From JBCCSZ01 sp039821145 (GTDB taxonomy: Bacteria; Bacteroidota; Bacteroidia; Chitinophagales; Saprospiraceae), in assembly GCA_039821145.1 (NCBI GenBank), contig JBCBOS010000004.1, positions 186,001 to 250,000 on the forward strand: 64,000 bases of DNA, written 5' to 3'. The notes below the pieces were generated by a model that was not told the origin of the DNA, did no database searches, and saw nothing but the letters and a program-made list of their open reading frames with translations. The position numbers were made by a program, and so were the translations under genes. This document shows positions 19,604 to 28,503 of the stretch, in pieces. Position 1 is the stretch's first letter; each line of letters opens with the position of its first letter.

Positions 19604-21289
19604 CTAAGTGGCCTCGACCAGCTCTGCCTGCTCAGATTTGTCGTCTTCTGCTCCGTGCATGAGGCGTTTGAGTGGTTTGACAATGAGGATGACCAAGAGG
19701 CCGAAGATGGTACAGAACACAGCGATTCCTGTAAATACAGCGTACTCTCCTACCACGGTGGACAATTCGCCCAGGGAACCTGCCAGCTTGTTGCCCAATC
19801 CCGTCACAGCAAAGTAAAAGCCCATCATAAAGGCTACGAAGCGTTCGGGAGCAAGCTTGGTGATGAAGGAAAGAGCGACAGGAGAGGCGCAAAGCTCGCC
19901 CAATGTATGGAACAAATAGGCCAGTACCAACCAGTACATGGCAGAAGAACCTTCGCTTTCGAATTGGCCAACAGCCCCAGTCATGAAAAAGAAGCCCCAG
20001 CCCATGATGATGACACCGACGGCCATTTTGAAGATGGAAGAAGTCTGTCGACCACTTTTTTTCCACCAAATCCAAAAGCCGCCAATGATGGGGGCAAACA
20101 ACAGGATGAAAAGGGCGTTGAGCGACTGGAACCAAGAAGCAGGCACTGTCCAAGGATCTGCTATGAACATGTATTTGTTGATGAAGAAAAAGATCACTGC
20201 CAAGGTCGACGTAAGTCCCAACCAATGGTTGGCGTATTCCCCACCCTTGAGCTTTTCCATAAAGCCTTTGATGGCAATCAAGACAATCGGAACGATGAAG
20301 ATCAGTTGCATGATCAGGACAGAAGCTTCGCGATCCGTCTTTTCCTCTGTGTAAATGTTCATCAGTCCGCCTGCCTGTTCAAAAGCTCCCCAGAAGAAAA
20401 TGACGATCAAAAAGGACAGAAAGACAACCAAGAGTCGATCTCTTTCTACGGGCGAACTCAAGTTGTAGATGACAGTGGCCACACCAGCTGCGATCGCCAT
20501 TCCAATGACCAACAGGCCATATCCAACACTGTGTTGGATAAGTACGTAGGTACCGATGAGGGTCAATACCCCCGTGATGGCCATGGAGTTGGTAGACTGG
20601 AAGATGCCCGAAAAGAGATTGGCATCCTTCTCACCGGAGGTCGTTTCCACTAGATTTCCAACATCTTGGAGGTGCTTTTGGCCAAACACAAAGAAGATTT
20701 GCCCAAGCAACATCCCAATGCCAGCTAGTCCGAAGCCGTAATGCCATCCCCAGACCTCACCGACATAGCCTACGACAATGGCCGCGAGAAAAGCCCCCAA
20801 GTTGATGCCCATGTAAAAGACATAGAAACCAAGGTCACGTCTTTCCTGACTGTCATTGGAGTACAATCCACCTACCATGGTGGAAATGTTGGGCTTGAGG
20901 CAACCCACTCCGGCAATGATGAGTCCAAGTCCTGTGTAGAAGGCCCAGAGTGCATCTACGGCCAAGATGCCGTGTCCCGCACAAAGCAACAACCCTCCAA
21001 CCATGACTGCTTTTCGCTGACCAATGACTCGATCAGCCAATATTCCTCCGGGAATGGAGGCAACATACACCAACATTGTGTACCAACCATACAAAGCCAA
21101 TGCGTCGACTTTCTCCCATCCGTAACCCGGATTTTCTCCATCTGTTTGAGCAACCAGAAATAAGACCAAGATGGCCCTCATTCCGTAGTAACTGAATCGC
21201 TCCCACATTTCGGTAAAGAACAAATAAAAAAGCCCCATCGGATGACCGAAAAAGCTCTGCTGGCCAGACAAGTTGTCGGTGTCACGCAT
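19604..21289 (-). CDS. POT/PTR family proton-coupled peptide transporter, second copy
   Basis: The 561-residue product shares with its neighbour the EMWERFSYYGMRAIL helix-1 signature, FYMGINLGAFLAAIVVGYVGE and FHTLGELCASPVALSFITKLAP. It therefore looks like a diverged tandem duplicate. Substrates should be small peptides; specificity cannot be read from sequence. It is the first gene of a likely three-gene unit with the second transporter and the small membrane protein. Confidence 0.93.
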   Translation of the reverse strand: MRDTDNLSGQQSFFGHPMGLFYLFFTEMWERFSYYGMRAILVLFLVAQTDGENPGYGWEKVDALALYGWYTMLVYVASIPGGILADRVIGQRKAVMVGGLLLCAGHGILAVDALWAFYTGLGLIIAGVGCLKPNISTMVGGLYSNDSQERRDLGFYVFYMGINLGAFLAAIVVGYVGEVWGWHYGFGLAGIGMLLGQIFFVFGQKHLQDVGNLVETTSGEKDANLFSGIFQSTNSMAITGVLTLIGTYVLIQHSVGYGLLVIGMAIAAGVATVIYNLSSPVERDRLLVVFLSFLIVIFFWGAFEQAGGLMNIYTEEKTDREASVLIMQLIFIVPIVLIAIKGFMEKLKGGEYANHWLGLTSTLAVIFFFINKYMFIADPWTVPASWFQSLNALFILLFAPIIGGFWIWWKKSGRQTSSIFKMAVGVIIMGWGFFFMTGAVGQFESEGSSAMYWLVLAYLFHTLGELCASPVALSFITKLAPERFVAFMMGFYFAVTGLGNKLAGSLGELSTVVGEYAVFTGIAVFCTIFGLLVILIVKPLKRLMHGAEDDKSEQAELVEAT

Positions 21290-21575
21290 AATTTCCTACT
21301 ATTTAAATGCTATAATTTCTATTCCCTGGAAGGCCAAGAGCCTTCCAAAACGGACTAAAAATAGGAAGTTTTGCTAGTAAAAAAAATTAGGCCGTGACTA
21401 AGAGCAGGTTCAGGTGCGAAATTTTGATGCTGCAAATGGGGATTTTGTCATCATGCTTGCGCGAATTTTTCCTTTTCGCCAATCATCCCAGATTCTGAAT
21501 CGGCCCTACTCTACAGCCTCTGAGCAGGTCGAAGACAGAGAAATCAATGAGAAAAGCCATTTGTGGTGGGGGGAT
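21290..21575. other. intergenic region with a hairpin upstream of the POT genes
   Basis: No gene is supported. GGAAGGC at 21328-21334 and GCCTTCC at 21340-21346 form a 7-bp stem with a 5-nt loop. It would lie in the 5' leader of the second POT gene on the minus strand, or act as a weak terminator for the DUF4230 transcript arriving from the right. Confidence 0.35.
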
Positions 21576-22214
21576 TCATTGGGCAAGTGTATCCACTGGG
21601 GCAAGGACGGGAGCCTTGGATAGTTCAACCGACCAACCAGCATTGCGGACAATGAAGCCAATGAGTTCCAACAAGTCTTCTCCTTGCTGACGCGCTGAGC
21701 TGATCAGTTTGCTGTCGTAGGCTGCCTTTCGGATTTGTTCCTGTGCCCCTTTGTCAATTTTGACGTAGTCTTGACTGTTCAAAGGCCGGAAGATGGAAGC
21801 CTCGTTGTCGAATTGGTCGATCTCGTGGTCAATGGCAATGATTTCGGGCGTTGGCAAGTTGCTGATGGTGATCACCTTGCGAGCATTGTCGGCTTGCATG
21901 CTGATTTTTTCCATGTCGTAGCCCACCAAGACCTTGGCCCGGACGCGGAGCTTGGCTGCTTTTTTGGGCAAGAGGGCTTCGTAGTTGAACATGGGTCCGA
22001 TGAAGAGAGGGGTCTCTGGCTCGTTGTAGTCGTAGTACTCGATGAAGTGCCCTTCCACAGTCACCAGTTTGGCCACCTTGTCGATTTGCTCCAACAAGAT
22101 TTGCGATTGCTCCTCGGGCTTGATGTTGTTGAGGTAGTTGTAATAGCTCATGACCCACATCCCAGCCAGGAAGATGAGCAGTAAACCGAGTCCAATCAAT
22201 GCTTTTTTGATCAT
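21576..22214 (-). CDS. DUF4230-type membrane-anchored protein
   Basis: The 212-residue protein has one N-terminal transmembrane helix (ALIGLGLLLIFLAGMWVMSYY) followed by a soluble domain. It carries features I associate with DUF4230: AKLRVRAKVLVGYDMEKI and a following short beta-rich block ending in LPTPEIIAID. The protein should face the periplasm or cell surface. No enzymatic function is known to me. It has its own candidate promoter and is preceded by a hairpin that closes the upstream unit. Confidence 0.8.
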   Translation of the reverse strand: MIKKALIGLGLLLIFLAGMWVMSYYNYLNNIKPEEQSQILLEQIDKVAKLVTVEGHFIEYYDYNEPETPLFIGPMFNYEALLPKKAAKLRVRAKVLVGYDMEKISMQADNARKVITISNLPTPEIIAIDHEIDQFDNEASIFRPLNSQDYVKIDKGAQEQIRKAAYDSKLISSARQQGEDLLELIGFIVRNAGWSVELSKAPVLAPVDTLAQ

Positions 22215-22233
22215 AAGCCCAAAATTGGTATGG

Positions 22234-22241
22234 CAAAGGTA
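22234..22241 (-). promoter_or_regulatory. candidate -7 box of the DUF4230 gene
   Basis: The minus strand reads TACCTTTG, an exact TAnnTTTG match, 19 nt before the start codon. No clear -33 TTTG is seen at the expected distance. Confidence 0.5.
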
Positions 22242-22293
22242 AGTGCCTTCGATGATAAAAGAACCGAAAGCTGTGATTTGTTCAGCAATGAGA

Positions 22294-22320
22294 AAGCCGC
22301 AGGTGTATTGCCTGCGGCTT
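22294..22320 (-). terminator. hairpin after the DUF3108 gene
   Basis: AAGCCGCAGG and CCTGCGGCTT form a perfect 10-bp stem with a 7-nt loop. On the minus strand the tail is TTTCTC, a weak U-tract. The position between two co-directional genes fits a terminator for the DUF3108 transcript. Confidence 0.65.
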
Positions 22321-22375
22321 TTGTGTGGTAGTTTTCTCTATGTTTGAAATCCGTAAAATCGGTTCGGGTAGAATG

Positions 22376-23245
22376 CTATTTTTGCTTGGCCTCCATCTCA
22401 TGCCGGAGCCCTTTGTAGGATTTGAGGACGGCCTTGACAGAGCCCACCGAGACGGGCGACTCAATCAGCAAAGGCACGCGATTTCCATCGTCTGTCGCCC
22501 ACACGTTCATTTCTGTATCTTCGTCAAAGACCTCTCCGGCGATGACCTCCGGGCTGAATTTCAGGGTCCGAAATCGCCCCAAGCCCTTGATTTTTTTGTC
22601 GTTTTCTTTTCCTTTGTAGTGCACATCCAGAGAAAAAACTTCTTTGTCCATGAATATTTTCACCGGAAATTTCTCTCCCACTTCCAATTGGTCAAAATTG
22701 AGATTGCGGGTGTAGTAGATGACCGAGAGGATGTCGTGCATGCAGTCCTGCAAATCGAATGTCCGGCGGATGGTCTGGTCTTTGGTGTCTCCCCTGAGAG
22801 AAACCACCTTTCGAGCTGCCTGGTCAAAGGTCAGTTTGTCATACAGTCGGTATTTCCCCTCCTTTACCTGCCGAATGGCGACACTTGGCAATAAGCTCTC
22901 CTTTTCCACATAGCACTCGTACTTGTCCCGGACTTTGAAGAACCATTCATAAGAGGAGTAGGTACGCCCAACGGCAGACAAGTAATATTCTCCCTGCTCT
23001 CCCTCCTCCACTTTGAAAACGACCTCGCCTGCAGAGAGCCAAATCAGCCCCCAATGATAATAGAGCTTGTAAGTGATTTCTTCTCCCACTTGGAAGGCCT
23101 GGTTTTCGATGAAGCAGGCATCCCATGTTGCCGATTCTTCACAATGGACTCCTTCCCCTTCCGATGCCAAGGCCAAACTCTGCCCGGTAGCAGGCAAAAT
23201 CATCCCAAAAATCAAGAAGAAGCTAAGAATCTTGTGAATCGTCAT
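22376..23245 (-). CDS. DUF3108 domain protein, exported
   Basis: This 289-residue product carries a signal peptide (ILSFFLIFGMILPATGQSLA). The mature part has the DUF3108 pattern: FQVGEEITYKLYYHWGLIWLSAGEVVFKV near residue 51, WFFKVRDKYECYV in the middle, and FDLQDCMHDILSVIYYTRNLNF. DUF3108 proteins are periplasmic beta-rich proteins of unknown role. Its start overlaps the end of the upstream LPG-synthase-like gene by 23 nt, which indicates a shared message. Confidence 0.88.
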   Translation of the reverse strand: MTIHKILSFFLIFGMILPATGQSLALASEGEGVHCEESATWDACFIENQAFQVGEEITYKLYYHWGLIWLSAGEVVFKVEEGEQGEYYLSAVGRTYSSYEWFFKVRDKYECYVEKESLLPSVAIRQVKEGKYRLYDKLTFDQAARKVVSLRGDTKDQTIRRTFDLQDCMHDILSVIYYTRNLNFDQLEVGEKFPVKIFMDKEVFSLDVHYKGKENDKKIKGLGRFRTLKFSPEVIAGEVFDEDTEMNVWATDDGNRVPLLIESPVSVGSVKAVLKSYKGLRHEMEAKQK

Positions 23246-24263
23246 TGTAACCGAATGATTGAACTACATTCGTATTAAAAATAAATATCGTACCAAATAA
23301 CGCGGGAAGGATCAAATTTAGTATCCACAAACCAAATGTAGACGTAAGCACTGCCAGCTCGTTGAACCCATAAAAACCCCAAATGTGCAAGGCCAAGCTC
23401 CCCCTGACGACCAGCCCCAAGAAGGGGGGAAGTGGGATGCTGGTTTGCAACAGAAAAATGGTGGCAATGCCTGCCAGTCCTTCCCAAAGGGGCAAAGAAA
23501 GCCCAAAGAATTGCAACAGAAGATAGTATTGCAAGCTGTAAATCAAGTAGCGCGCCAGTGCAAAGGCCAGTGTCCGGCTGAGCGTTGGCCGATCGTACTG
23601 CCGAAGAACGCTCACACTGCCCACTGCCCGCCGCAAATAATTGGCAAATGGCAGTTTTTTGGCCAAGGGGATGACCAGGCTGATGTTGTAAAAACAAAAG
23701 AGCATGAGTCCACTGAAACAAATGCCAATGAACAAGACGCCCCACAATAGATAGCCTTCTAAGGCCAGGTAGCGCGCCGCGAATGCCCCCAGGCCGATGA
23801 TGCCCAAACCAATCAAAACCAACAATTGGGCAAAACTGCCCACCAAAGTGGCAAATACTCCTTTCCAATGGTGCTCTGCAGGCAAAAATAGAATGCGCCC
23901 TCCATACTCGCCGATCCGATTGGGGGTGAAAATGGAGAGTGTGACCCCGCTCAGCACTGCTTGATAGGCTTTGCCGAATGAAAGGGGCGCAAAGTTTTTG
24001 ATCAAGGCCTGCCACTTGGACGTTTCAAAGGCCCAGTTGAGGGGGATCAGCAAGATGGTCAGTAAGAGGTAGGCGGTAGGAGCCTGTTGCCATTGTCTGA
24101 CAAACATGGCCCAGATGTCCTCAATTTGTTCTCTGGCCACGATCTGCTGGTAGATGACATAGGTGAGCATGAGGAGCACCACCAACTTGATCAGACCGTT
24201 GAGCAGTCGGCTGCGACCGGAGACGGGTCGGGACAGTTGGGTGATTTTGGATGGTGTCTTCAA
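23223..24263 (-). CDS. LPG synthase transmembrane-domain (UPF0104-like) membrane protein
   Basis: The product has about eight membrane helices and the general pattern of the lysylphosphatidylglycerol synthase/flippase transmembrane family (WAFETSKWQALIK, LSGVTLSIFTPNRIGEYGGRI, FVLLQTSIPLPPFLGLVVRG-like region). The open frame reaches 24557, but its first 98 residues run through the dispersed repeat and are not protein-like, so I reject that start. No ATG lies upstream of helix 1. The TTG at 24263 gives a 346-residue protein starting MKTPSKITQL and is my choice, though an unusual start makes it uncertain. It has only the membrane half of MprF-type enzymes, so transport or flipping rather than aminoacyl transfer is likely. 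Confidence 0.78.
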   Translation of the reverse strand: MKTPSKITQLSRPVSGRSRLLNGLIKLVVLLMLTYVIYQQIVAREQIEDIWAMFVRQWQQAPTAYLLLTILLIPLNWAFETSKWQALIKNFAPLSFGKAYQAVLSGVTLSIFTPNRIGEYGGRILFLPAEHHWKGVFATLVGSFAQLLVLIGLGIIGLGAFAARYLALEGYLLWGVLFIGICFSGLMLFCFYNISLVIPLAKKLPFANYLRRAVGSVSVLRQYDRPTLSRTLAFALARYLIYSLQYYLLLQFFGLSLPLWEGLAGIATIFLLQTSIPLPPFLGLVVRGSLALHIWGFYGFNELAVLTSTFGLWILNLILPALFGTIFIFNTNVVQSFGYNDDSQDS

Positions 24264-24379
24264 GATGATTGGTGTGATTGTATGCTTGTTGTGGTTACGT
24301 GCAAAGAAACGAAAATGTTTTTGTTCGCGGGGGCTTTGGGGTAGAGCGGCAGATGGAACTGGGCATGGGGGGCGGCTTT

Positions 24380-24573
24380 GGGTGGGCCCACCCTCTAGGC
24401 GAGCACAAAAGCCCGCCCCTTTTTGGAACCGCAGCAAAACACGGCTCCGCCAACCCAAACCTGGGCATGTTTGCCCAAAAGGGAGATGACAGCAACAAGC
24501 GAAAACCTTTCCCGCGGATCTTTGGCCTTTCGTTTTGTCCATAATAGGACACGCCACCTACCCAAATTCCATA
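24380..24573 (-). repeat. structured dispersed repeat, copy 1
   Basis: This 194-nt element reads on the minus strand from TATGGAATTTGGG (24573) to the palindrome GGGTGGGCCCACCC (24393-24380). It shares its start, the box GTGTCCTATTA, the block CCCAGGTTTGGGTTGGCGGAG and its end with the 196-nt copy at 49341-49536. About 61 nt in the middle are variable. Hairpins on the minus strand: GGGCA/TGCCC (24463-24476), GGAGCCG/CGGTTCC (24425-24448), GGCGGGC/GCTCGCC (24398-24417) and the terminal palindrome. It lies between the divergent LPG-synthase-like gene and ruvC, upstream of the former in the same orientation. Confidence 0.85.
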
Positions 24574-24810
24574 AAGAAAAACAAAGTTTTTTTCCACATC
24601 CCTCACAATCCACTCATTTCCAATCCATTGCAAAGCAAAAAAAGTCAACTTTTTTTCGAGCAACGAATTTTTATTTTTACCAACTGTTCAATACTTTGTC
24701 TTCTCGGCCCGTCAATTGTACGAATTCATCGGCTCGACAGAAGACACAAATACATTGTTACAAGCCATTCCCCAATTGTGCGTCACCCAAATTCCCCGTA
24801 CCTTGCCAAC
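24574..24810. other. ruvC upstream region
   Basis: AT-rich sequence without a gene. A possible ruvC promoter is TTG at 24777-24779 and TACCTTGC at 24799-24806 (20-nt spacing), one mismatch from TAnnTTTG and only 4 nt before the ruvC ATG. If real, ruvC would be nearly leaderless. Confidence 0.35.
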
Positions 24811-25368
24811 ATGACCAAACCATCGCGACGATTACTGGGCATTGATCCCGGTACCAACATCCTGGGATATGCCATTGTAGAAATCCGAAAAAAAGAACCT
24901 CAACTCGTAGAAATGGGGGTTGTCCGAATGAGTCATTTGGAAAATCACCACCAAAAACTCTGTAAGATATTTGAACGGCTGCAAGAGTTGATCCGCCTGC
25001 ACAAACCAAATGCCATGGCGGTGGAAGCACCCTTTTTTGGGAAAAATGTGCAATCCATGCTCAAACTGGGCAGGGCACAAGGGGTGGCCATCGCGGCGGG
25101 GATCACGATGGGACTTGACATCACCGAATTTTCCCCAAAGAAGATCAAAAAATCCATCACAGGAAACGGAAATGCTTCCAAAGAGCAGGTCGCAGCCATG
25201 CTGAGCAGCATCCTCAAGCAGCCCCTGGATGCCCAAACATTCGATGCCACCGATGCGCTGGCCGCCGCTGTCTGCCTCCACTTCCAATCCAATAGCAAGC
25301 TGGCAGGACAAAAGCGATACAGCAACTGGGCAAGCTATTTGAGTGACAACCCAGATAAGCTTGCATAG
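24811..25368 (+). CDS. ruvC: crossover junction endodeoxyribonuclease RuvC
   Basis: The 185-residue protein is the RNase H-fold resolvase that cleaves Holliday junctions. The start at ATG 24811 gives MTKPSRRLLGIDPGTNILGYAIVE, with the first catalytic Asp in GIDPGT. The second acidic site is in AVEAPFFGKN and the C-terminal pair in DATDALAAAVCLHF. The longer open frame beginning at 24535 has a low-complexity, non-conserved N-terminus and is rejected. Confidence 0.96.
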   Translation: MTKPSRRLLGIDPGTNILGYAIVEIRKKEPQLVEMGVVRMSHLENHHQKLCKIFERLQELIRLHKPNAMAVEAPFFGKNVQSMLKLGRAQGVAIAAGITMGLDITEFSPKKIKKSITGNGNASKEQVAAMLSSILKQPLDAQTFDATDALAAAVCLHFQSNSKLAGQKRYSNWASYLSDNPDKLA

Positions 25369-25499
25369 ACAAAATGGGATGGAACAGGCCGCTTCAGTCG
25401 TTATTTTGTCCAGATTCGCCTAATTTCTGTCGATCTTAACATTTTTTTACCCTTATTTTTCGGGCAGAAGATTGATTTTTGGTGTAAATTCATTTGAAG

Positions 25500-25886
25500 A
25501 TGAAGAATCCATTTCAAAAGTATACTGAGAAGTACTCCGACAACAAGCTCTGGCTAAAGCTGAAAGGATATGCCCGACAGGCAGGTCTCAAGACTGTTTA
25601 CACGGCACTCCTGCTGTTTTATGCCTACAAGCGCAAAGACACGCCAGCCTGGGCCAAAAACATCATCCTGGGGACATTGGGCTATTTCCTCGCTCCTTTC
25701 GATGCCCTGCCTGACCTCACCCCCATCTTGGGATACACCGACGATGTGGGCGTATTGGGCTTCGGCCTGGTGACCATCGCCGCCTATGTCAACAAGGAAG
25801 TCCGGGAGTCCGCCCGCGAGAGATTGGGACAGTGGTTTGGCGATTACGATCCCAAACAACTCGAAAAGATCGACGAAAAGATTTAA
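25500..25886 (+). CDS. YkvA-like DUF1232 membrane protein
   Basis: The 128-residue product has the DUF1232 core: ALLLFYAYKRKDTPAWAKNII, then LGYFLAPFDALPDLTPILGYTDDVGVLGFGL. The DALPDLTPxLGYTDD motif is diagnostic. One or two hydrophobic segments suggest membrane association. Function is not known. ATG 25500 is preferred to the TTG two codons upstream. The YciI-like gene follows after 3 nt. Confidence 0.9.
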   Translation: MKNPFQKYTEKYSDNKLWLKLKGYARQAGLKTVYTALLLFYAYKRKDTPAWAKNIILGTLGYFLAPFDALPDLTPILGYTDDVGVLGFGLVTIAAYVNKEVRESARERLGQWFGDYDPKQLEKIDEKI

Positions 25887-25889
25887 GGC

Positions 25890-26180
25890 ATGTTTGTCAT
25901 CAACCTCACCTACATCGTCGAACTCGACCAAGTAGAACCTCACCTGGAAGCCCACATCAGCTACCTGAAACAACAGTACCAACAAGGGCATTTCATCGCA
26001 TCGGGCAGAAAAGTCCCTCGGACAGGCGGTCTCATCCTGAGCAACCTAACTGACAGAGCGCAGTTGGACAACATCTTGTCCCAAGACCCATTTCACATCC
26101 ACCAATTGGCCCAATACGACATCATCGAATTCATTCCGAGCATGACAAGCCCAGAGTTGGCATTCCTACAAAACCAGTAA
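25890..26180 (+). CDS. YciI-like protein
   Basis: At 96 residues this matches the YciI/YCII family of small dimeric alpha-beta proteins of unclear activity. Visible features are the N-terminal strand FVINLTYIVELDQVEPHLEAH with the conserved His, the GHFIASGRKVPRTGGLIL block and the C-terminal DPFHIHQLAQYDIIEF. It is translationally adjacent to the DUF1232 gene (3-nt gap). Confidence 0.88.
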   Translation: MFVINLTYIVELDQVEPHLEAHISYLKQQYQQGHFIASGRKVPRTGGLILSNLTDRAQLDNILSQDPFHIHQLAQYDIIEFIPSMTSPELAFLQNQ

Positions 26181-26348
26181 CTTTTTTACAACAGTGGCCT
26201 GATGACATCCAAGGCCGTGGCAAGCAATACATTGAACAAGGACGACCAAGGCTTGTTCATACAATTGTCATTTGCCTGGATCGGATAGGCCGTCACAAAA
26301 CTGCGATGGCCCTCCGTCCCTCACCTCAGCCCACAAAAGCAGTTGCAT

Positions 26349-27650
26349 ATGCGATACCATCCCATTCCGGTGGAGATGTTCCAACAACACCGTCGGCAGT
26401 TTGCACAAGCCATGCAAAAAAATGCCATTGCCATTTTCAACTCCAACGACCGCATGCCCCGAAATGGAGATCAATTTTATCCCTTTCGGCAAAACTCTGA
26501 TTTGTTCTACCTATCTGGCATCGACCAGGAAGAAACCATCTTGGTCCTGTTTCCCAACTGCATCAAGGAAGACTTTCAGGAGGTATTGTTCATTCGAAAG
26601 GGCAATGAGAAGTTGGCGACCTGGGAAGGGCATCAGCTCGACAAGGCCGAGGCCACCCGTCTTTCGGGTATACAGAAGGTGTATTGGCTGGACGAAATGG
26701 AGTACATCCTCCACGAGCTATTGCTCTTGGCACAGGCCGTCTACATCAACACCAACGAAAATGACCACTACCGATCAGAGTTGCAGACCCGAGACCTCCG
26801 CTTTGCCCACTACCTCAAAAAACGCTATCCAGGCCATCGCTATCTACGGGCCCAACCCATTTTGAAAAAGATTTGCATGCGGAAGAGTCCCCACGAGATC
26901 GACCTCATCCGTCAGGCTGTCAACATCACAGGAGAAGCGTTTCGACGGGTGTGTCAATTTGTGGAGCCTGAGGTGTGGGAGTACGAGATCGAGGCAGAAA
27001 TCACCCACGAATTCATCTCCAGGCGGGCCAATGGGCATGCCTACCACCCCATCATAGCCAGTGGGGCCAATGCTTGTGTGCTGCATTATGGCGACAACAA
27101 CAAGGTCTGCAAGGAGGGAGAGGTCATCTTGCTGGATTTTGGAGCCGAATATGGGAATTATGCCGCCGATTTGACCCGGTGCATTCCCGTCAGTGGTCGA
27201 TTTACAAACCGACAAAAAGCCGTGTACCAATCCGTGCTCCAGGTGATGCAAACAGCCACCCAATTGCTCCAGCCAGGGGTCTCTCTGGAGGATTATCACG
27301 AGGAAGTCGGACGCTTGATGGAAAAGGAATTGCTGGATCTTCAACTGCTCAGCAAGGAGGACATCCAACGACAAGATCCCGAGCAGCCTGCTTACAAGAA
27401 GTACTTCATGCATGGCACCTCACACCACCTGGGACTGGACGTACACGATCTGTCCAACCGCTACCAAGCCATAGAGTCCGGAATGGTCTTCACCGTAGAG
27501 CCTGGCATTTACATTCCCGAAGAAAAACTGGGGATTCGCCTGGAAAACAATGTGTTGATTACAGAGGATGGAGTGATCGATCTCACAGCAAATATTCCGG
27601 TAGAGATAGACGCAATCGAAGCCATGGTTCAAACCAGCCAGCTGGCTTAA
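26349..27650 (+). CDS. Xaa-Pro aminopeptidase, M24B, short form
   Basis: The 433-residue protein is an aminopeptidase P type metallopeptidase that removes an N-terminal residue preceding proline. The start at ATG 26349 gives MRYHPIPVEMFQQHRRQF, typical of the family. Dinuclear metal ligands are visible: two Asp in LLDFGAEYGNYAADLTR, His in GTSHHLGLDVHD, and Glu in FTVEPGIYIP and GIRLENNVL. It is cytoplasmic (no signal). The gene ends 4 nt from the convergent rsmA stop. Confidence 0.94.
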   Translation: MRYHPIPVEMFQQHRRQFAQAMQKNAIAIFNSNDRMPRNGDQFYPFRQNSDLFYLSGIDQEETILVLFPNCIKEDFQEVLFIRKGNEKLATWEGHQLDKAEATRLSGIQKVYWLDEMEYILHELLLLAQAVYINTNENDHYRSELQTRDLRFAHYLKKRYPGHRYLRAQPILKKICMRKSPHEIDLIRQAVNITGEAFRRVCQFVEPEVWEYEIEAEITHEFISRRANGHAYHPIIASGANACVLHYGDNNKVCKEGEVILLDFGAEYGNYAADLTRCIPVSGRFTNRQKAVYQSVLQVMQTATQLLQPGVSLEDYHEEVGRLMEKELLDLQLLSKEDIQRQDPEQPAYKKYFMHGTSHHLGLDVHDLSNRYQAIESGMVFTVEPGIYIPEEKLGIRLENNVLITEDGVIDLTANIPVEIDAIEAMVQTSQLA

Positions 27651-27654
27651 CAAC

Positions 27655-28470
27655 TCAGTCTACATCTTTGTGGATGGCCTCTTGCAAGCGATTGGTCAAC
27701 TCGATGAAGTCCTCCACCGACAACCGCTCGGGGCGTTGCATGAAAAAATCTTCGGTCAACATGGAGTGGCCTTTGACAAAGCCCTTCATGGTGTTGCGCA
27801 GCATCTTTCTTCGCTGGCTGAATGCCTGCTTGACCACCCGCCGAAACAGCTTGTGATCGCAGCCCAAGTCCTGCTCTGCCTTGCGCCTCAGATGGATCAC
27901 GGCCGATTGTACTTTGGGAGGAGGATCAAAGGCAGTTCTGTCCACCGTAAAGCAATACTCTCCTTCGTAATACGCCTGTACCAAGATGCTGATGACCCCA
28001 TAGATCTTGCTTCCCGGCGCAGCAACCACTCGCTCAGCCATTTCCTTTTGGAACATGCCGACCAATTCGGGAACCTGCTCCCGATGATCCAACATTTTGA
28101 AAAGGATTTGCGAAGAGATGTTGTAGGGAAAATTGCCAATGATGGCGAAGGCCTCGCCTTTGGGAAAAAACAGTGGAAGGTCTTGTCGCAGAAAATCTCC
28201 TGTAATGATCTGCCCTTTCAATTCCGGGAAGTTTCGCTGCAGAATGGGGATCATATCCCGATCTGCTTCTACCACGACCAACTCGTATTCTTTGGGGAGC
28301 AAAAATTGGGTCAGCATTCCCTGGCCAGGTCCAATTTCCAACACCTTGGCATATCTTCCCTTGGGTTGGAGGAGATCGGCAATGCGACGGGAGATGGATT
28401 CATCGCGCAGAAAATGCTGACCGAATGACTTTTTTGCCTTCAAGGACCTTGTGGTTGAATGGATGATCAA
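27655..28470 (-). CDS. rsmA: 16S rRNA adenine dimethyltransferase (KsgA)
   Basis: The 271-residue enzyme dimethylates two adjacent adenines near the 3' end of 16S rRNA during small-subunit maturation. Key motifs are KKSFGQHFLRD at the N-terminus, the SAM-binding VLEIGPGQGMLTQFLL and the catalytic NFPYNISSQIL. It is last in a run of co-directional genes headed by the potassium channel and ECF sigma factor, 33 nt from its neighbour, and might be partly co-transcribed. Confidence 0.96.
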   Translation of the reverse strand: MIIHSTTRSLKAKKSFGQHFLRDESISRRIADLLQPKGRYAKVLEIGPGQGMLTQFLLPKEYELVVVEADRDMIPILQRNFPELKGQIITGDFLRQDLPLFFPKGEAFAIIGNFPYNISSQILFKMLDHREQVPELVGMFQKEMAERVVAAPGSKIYGVISILVQAYYEGEYCFTVDRTAFDPPPKVQSAVIHLRRKAEQDLGCDHKLFRRVVKQAFSQRRKMLRNTMKGFVKGHSMLTEDFFMQRPERLSVEDFIELTNRLQEAIHKDVD

Positions 28471-28503
28471 AGCGACAAGGTACTGAAAAAATCAACAGTG
28501 CGT

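Noticed and set aside
24264..24557. 98-codon N-terminal extension of the LPG-synthase-like gene
   Set aside because: It translates the dispersed repeat and is not protein-like; a similar peptide (PGLGWRS) appears from the other copy in an unrelated place.
24637..24656. A/T palindrome (AAAAAAAGT-CA-ACTTTTTTT)
   Set aside because: The loop would be only 2 nt and the arms are almost pure A/T, so it is neither a good hairpin nor a distinctive operator.
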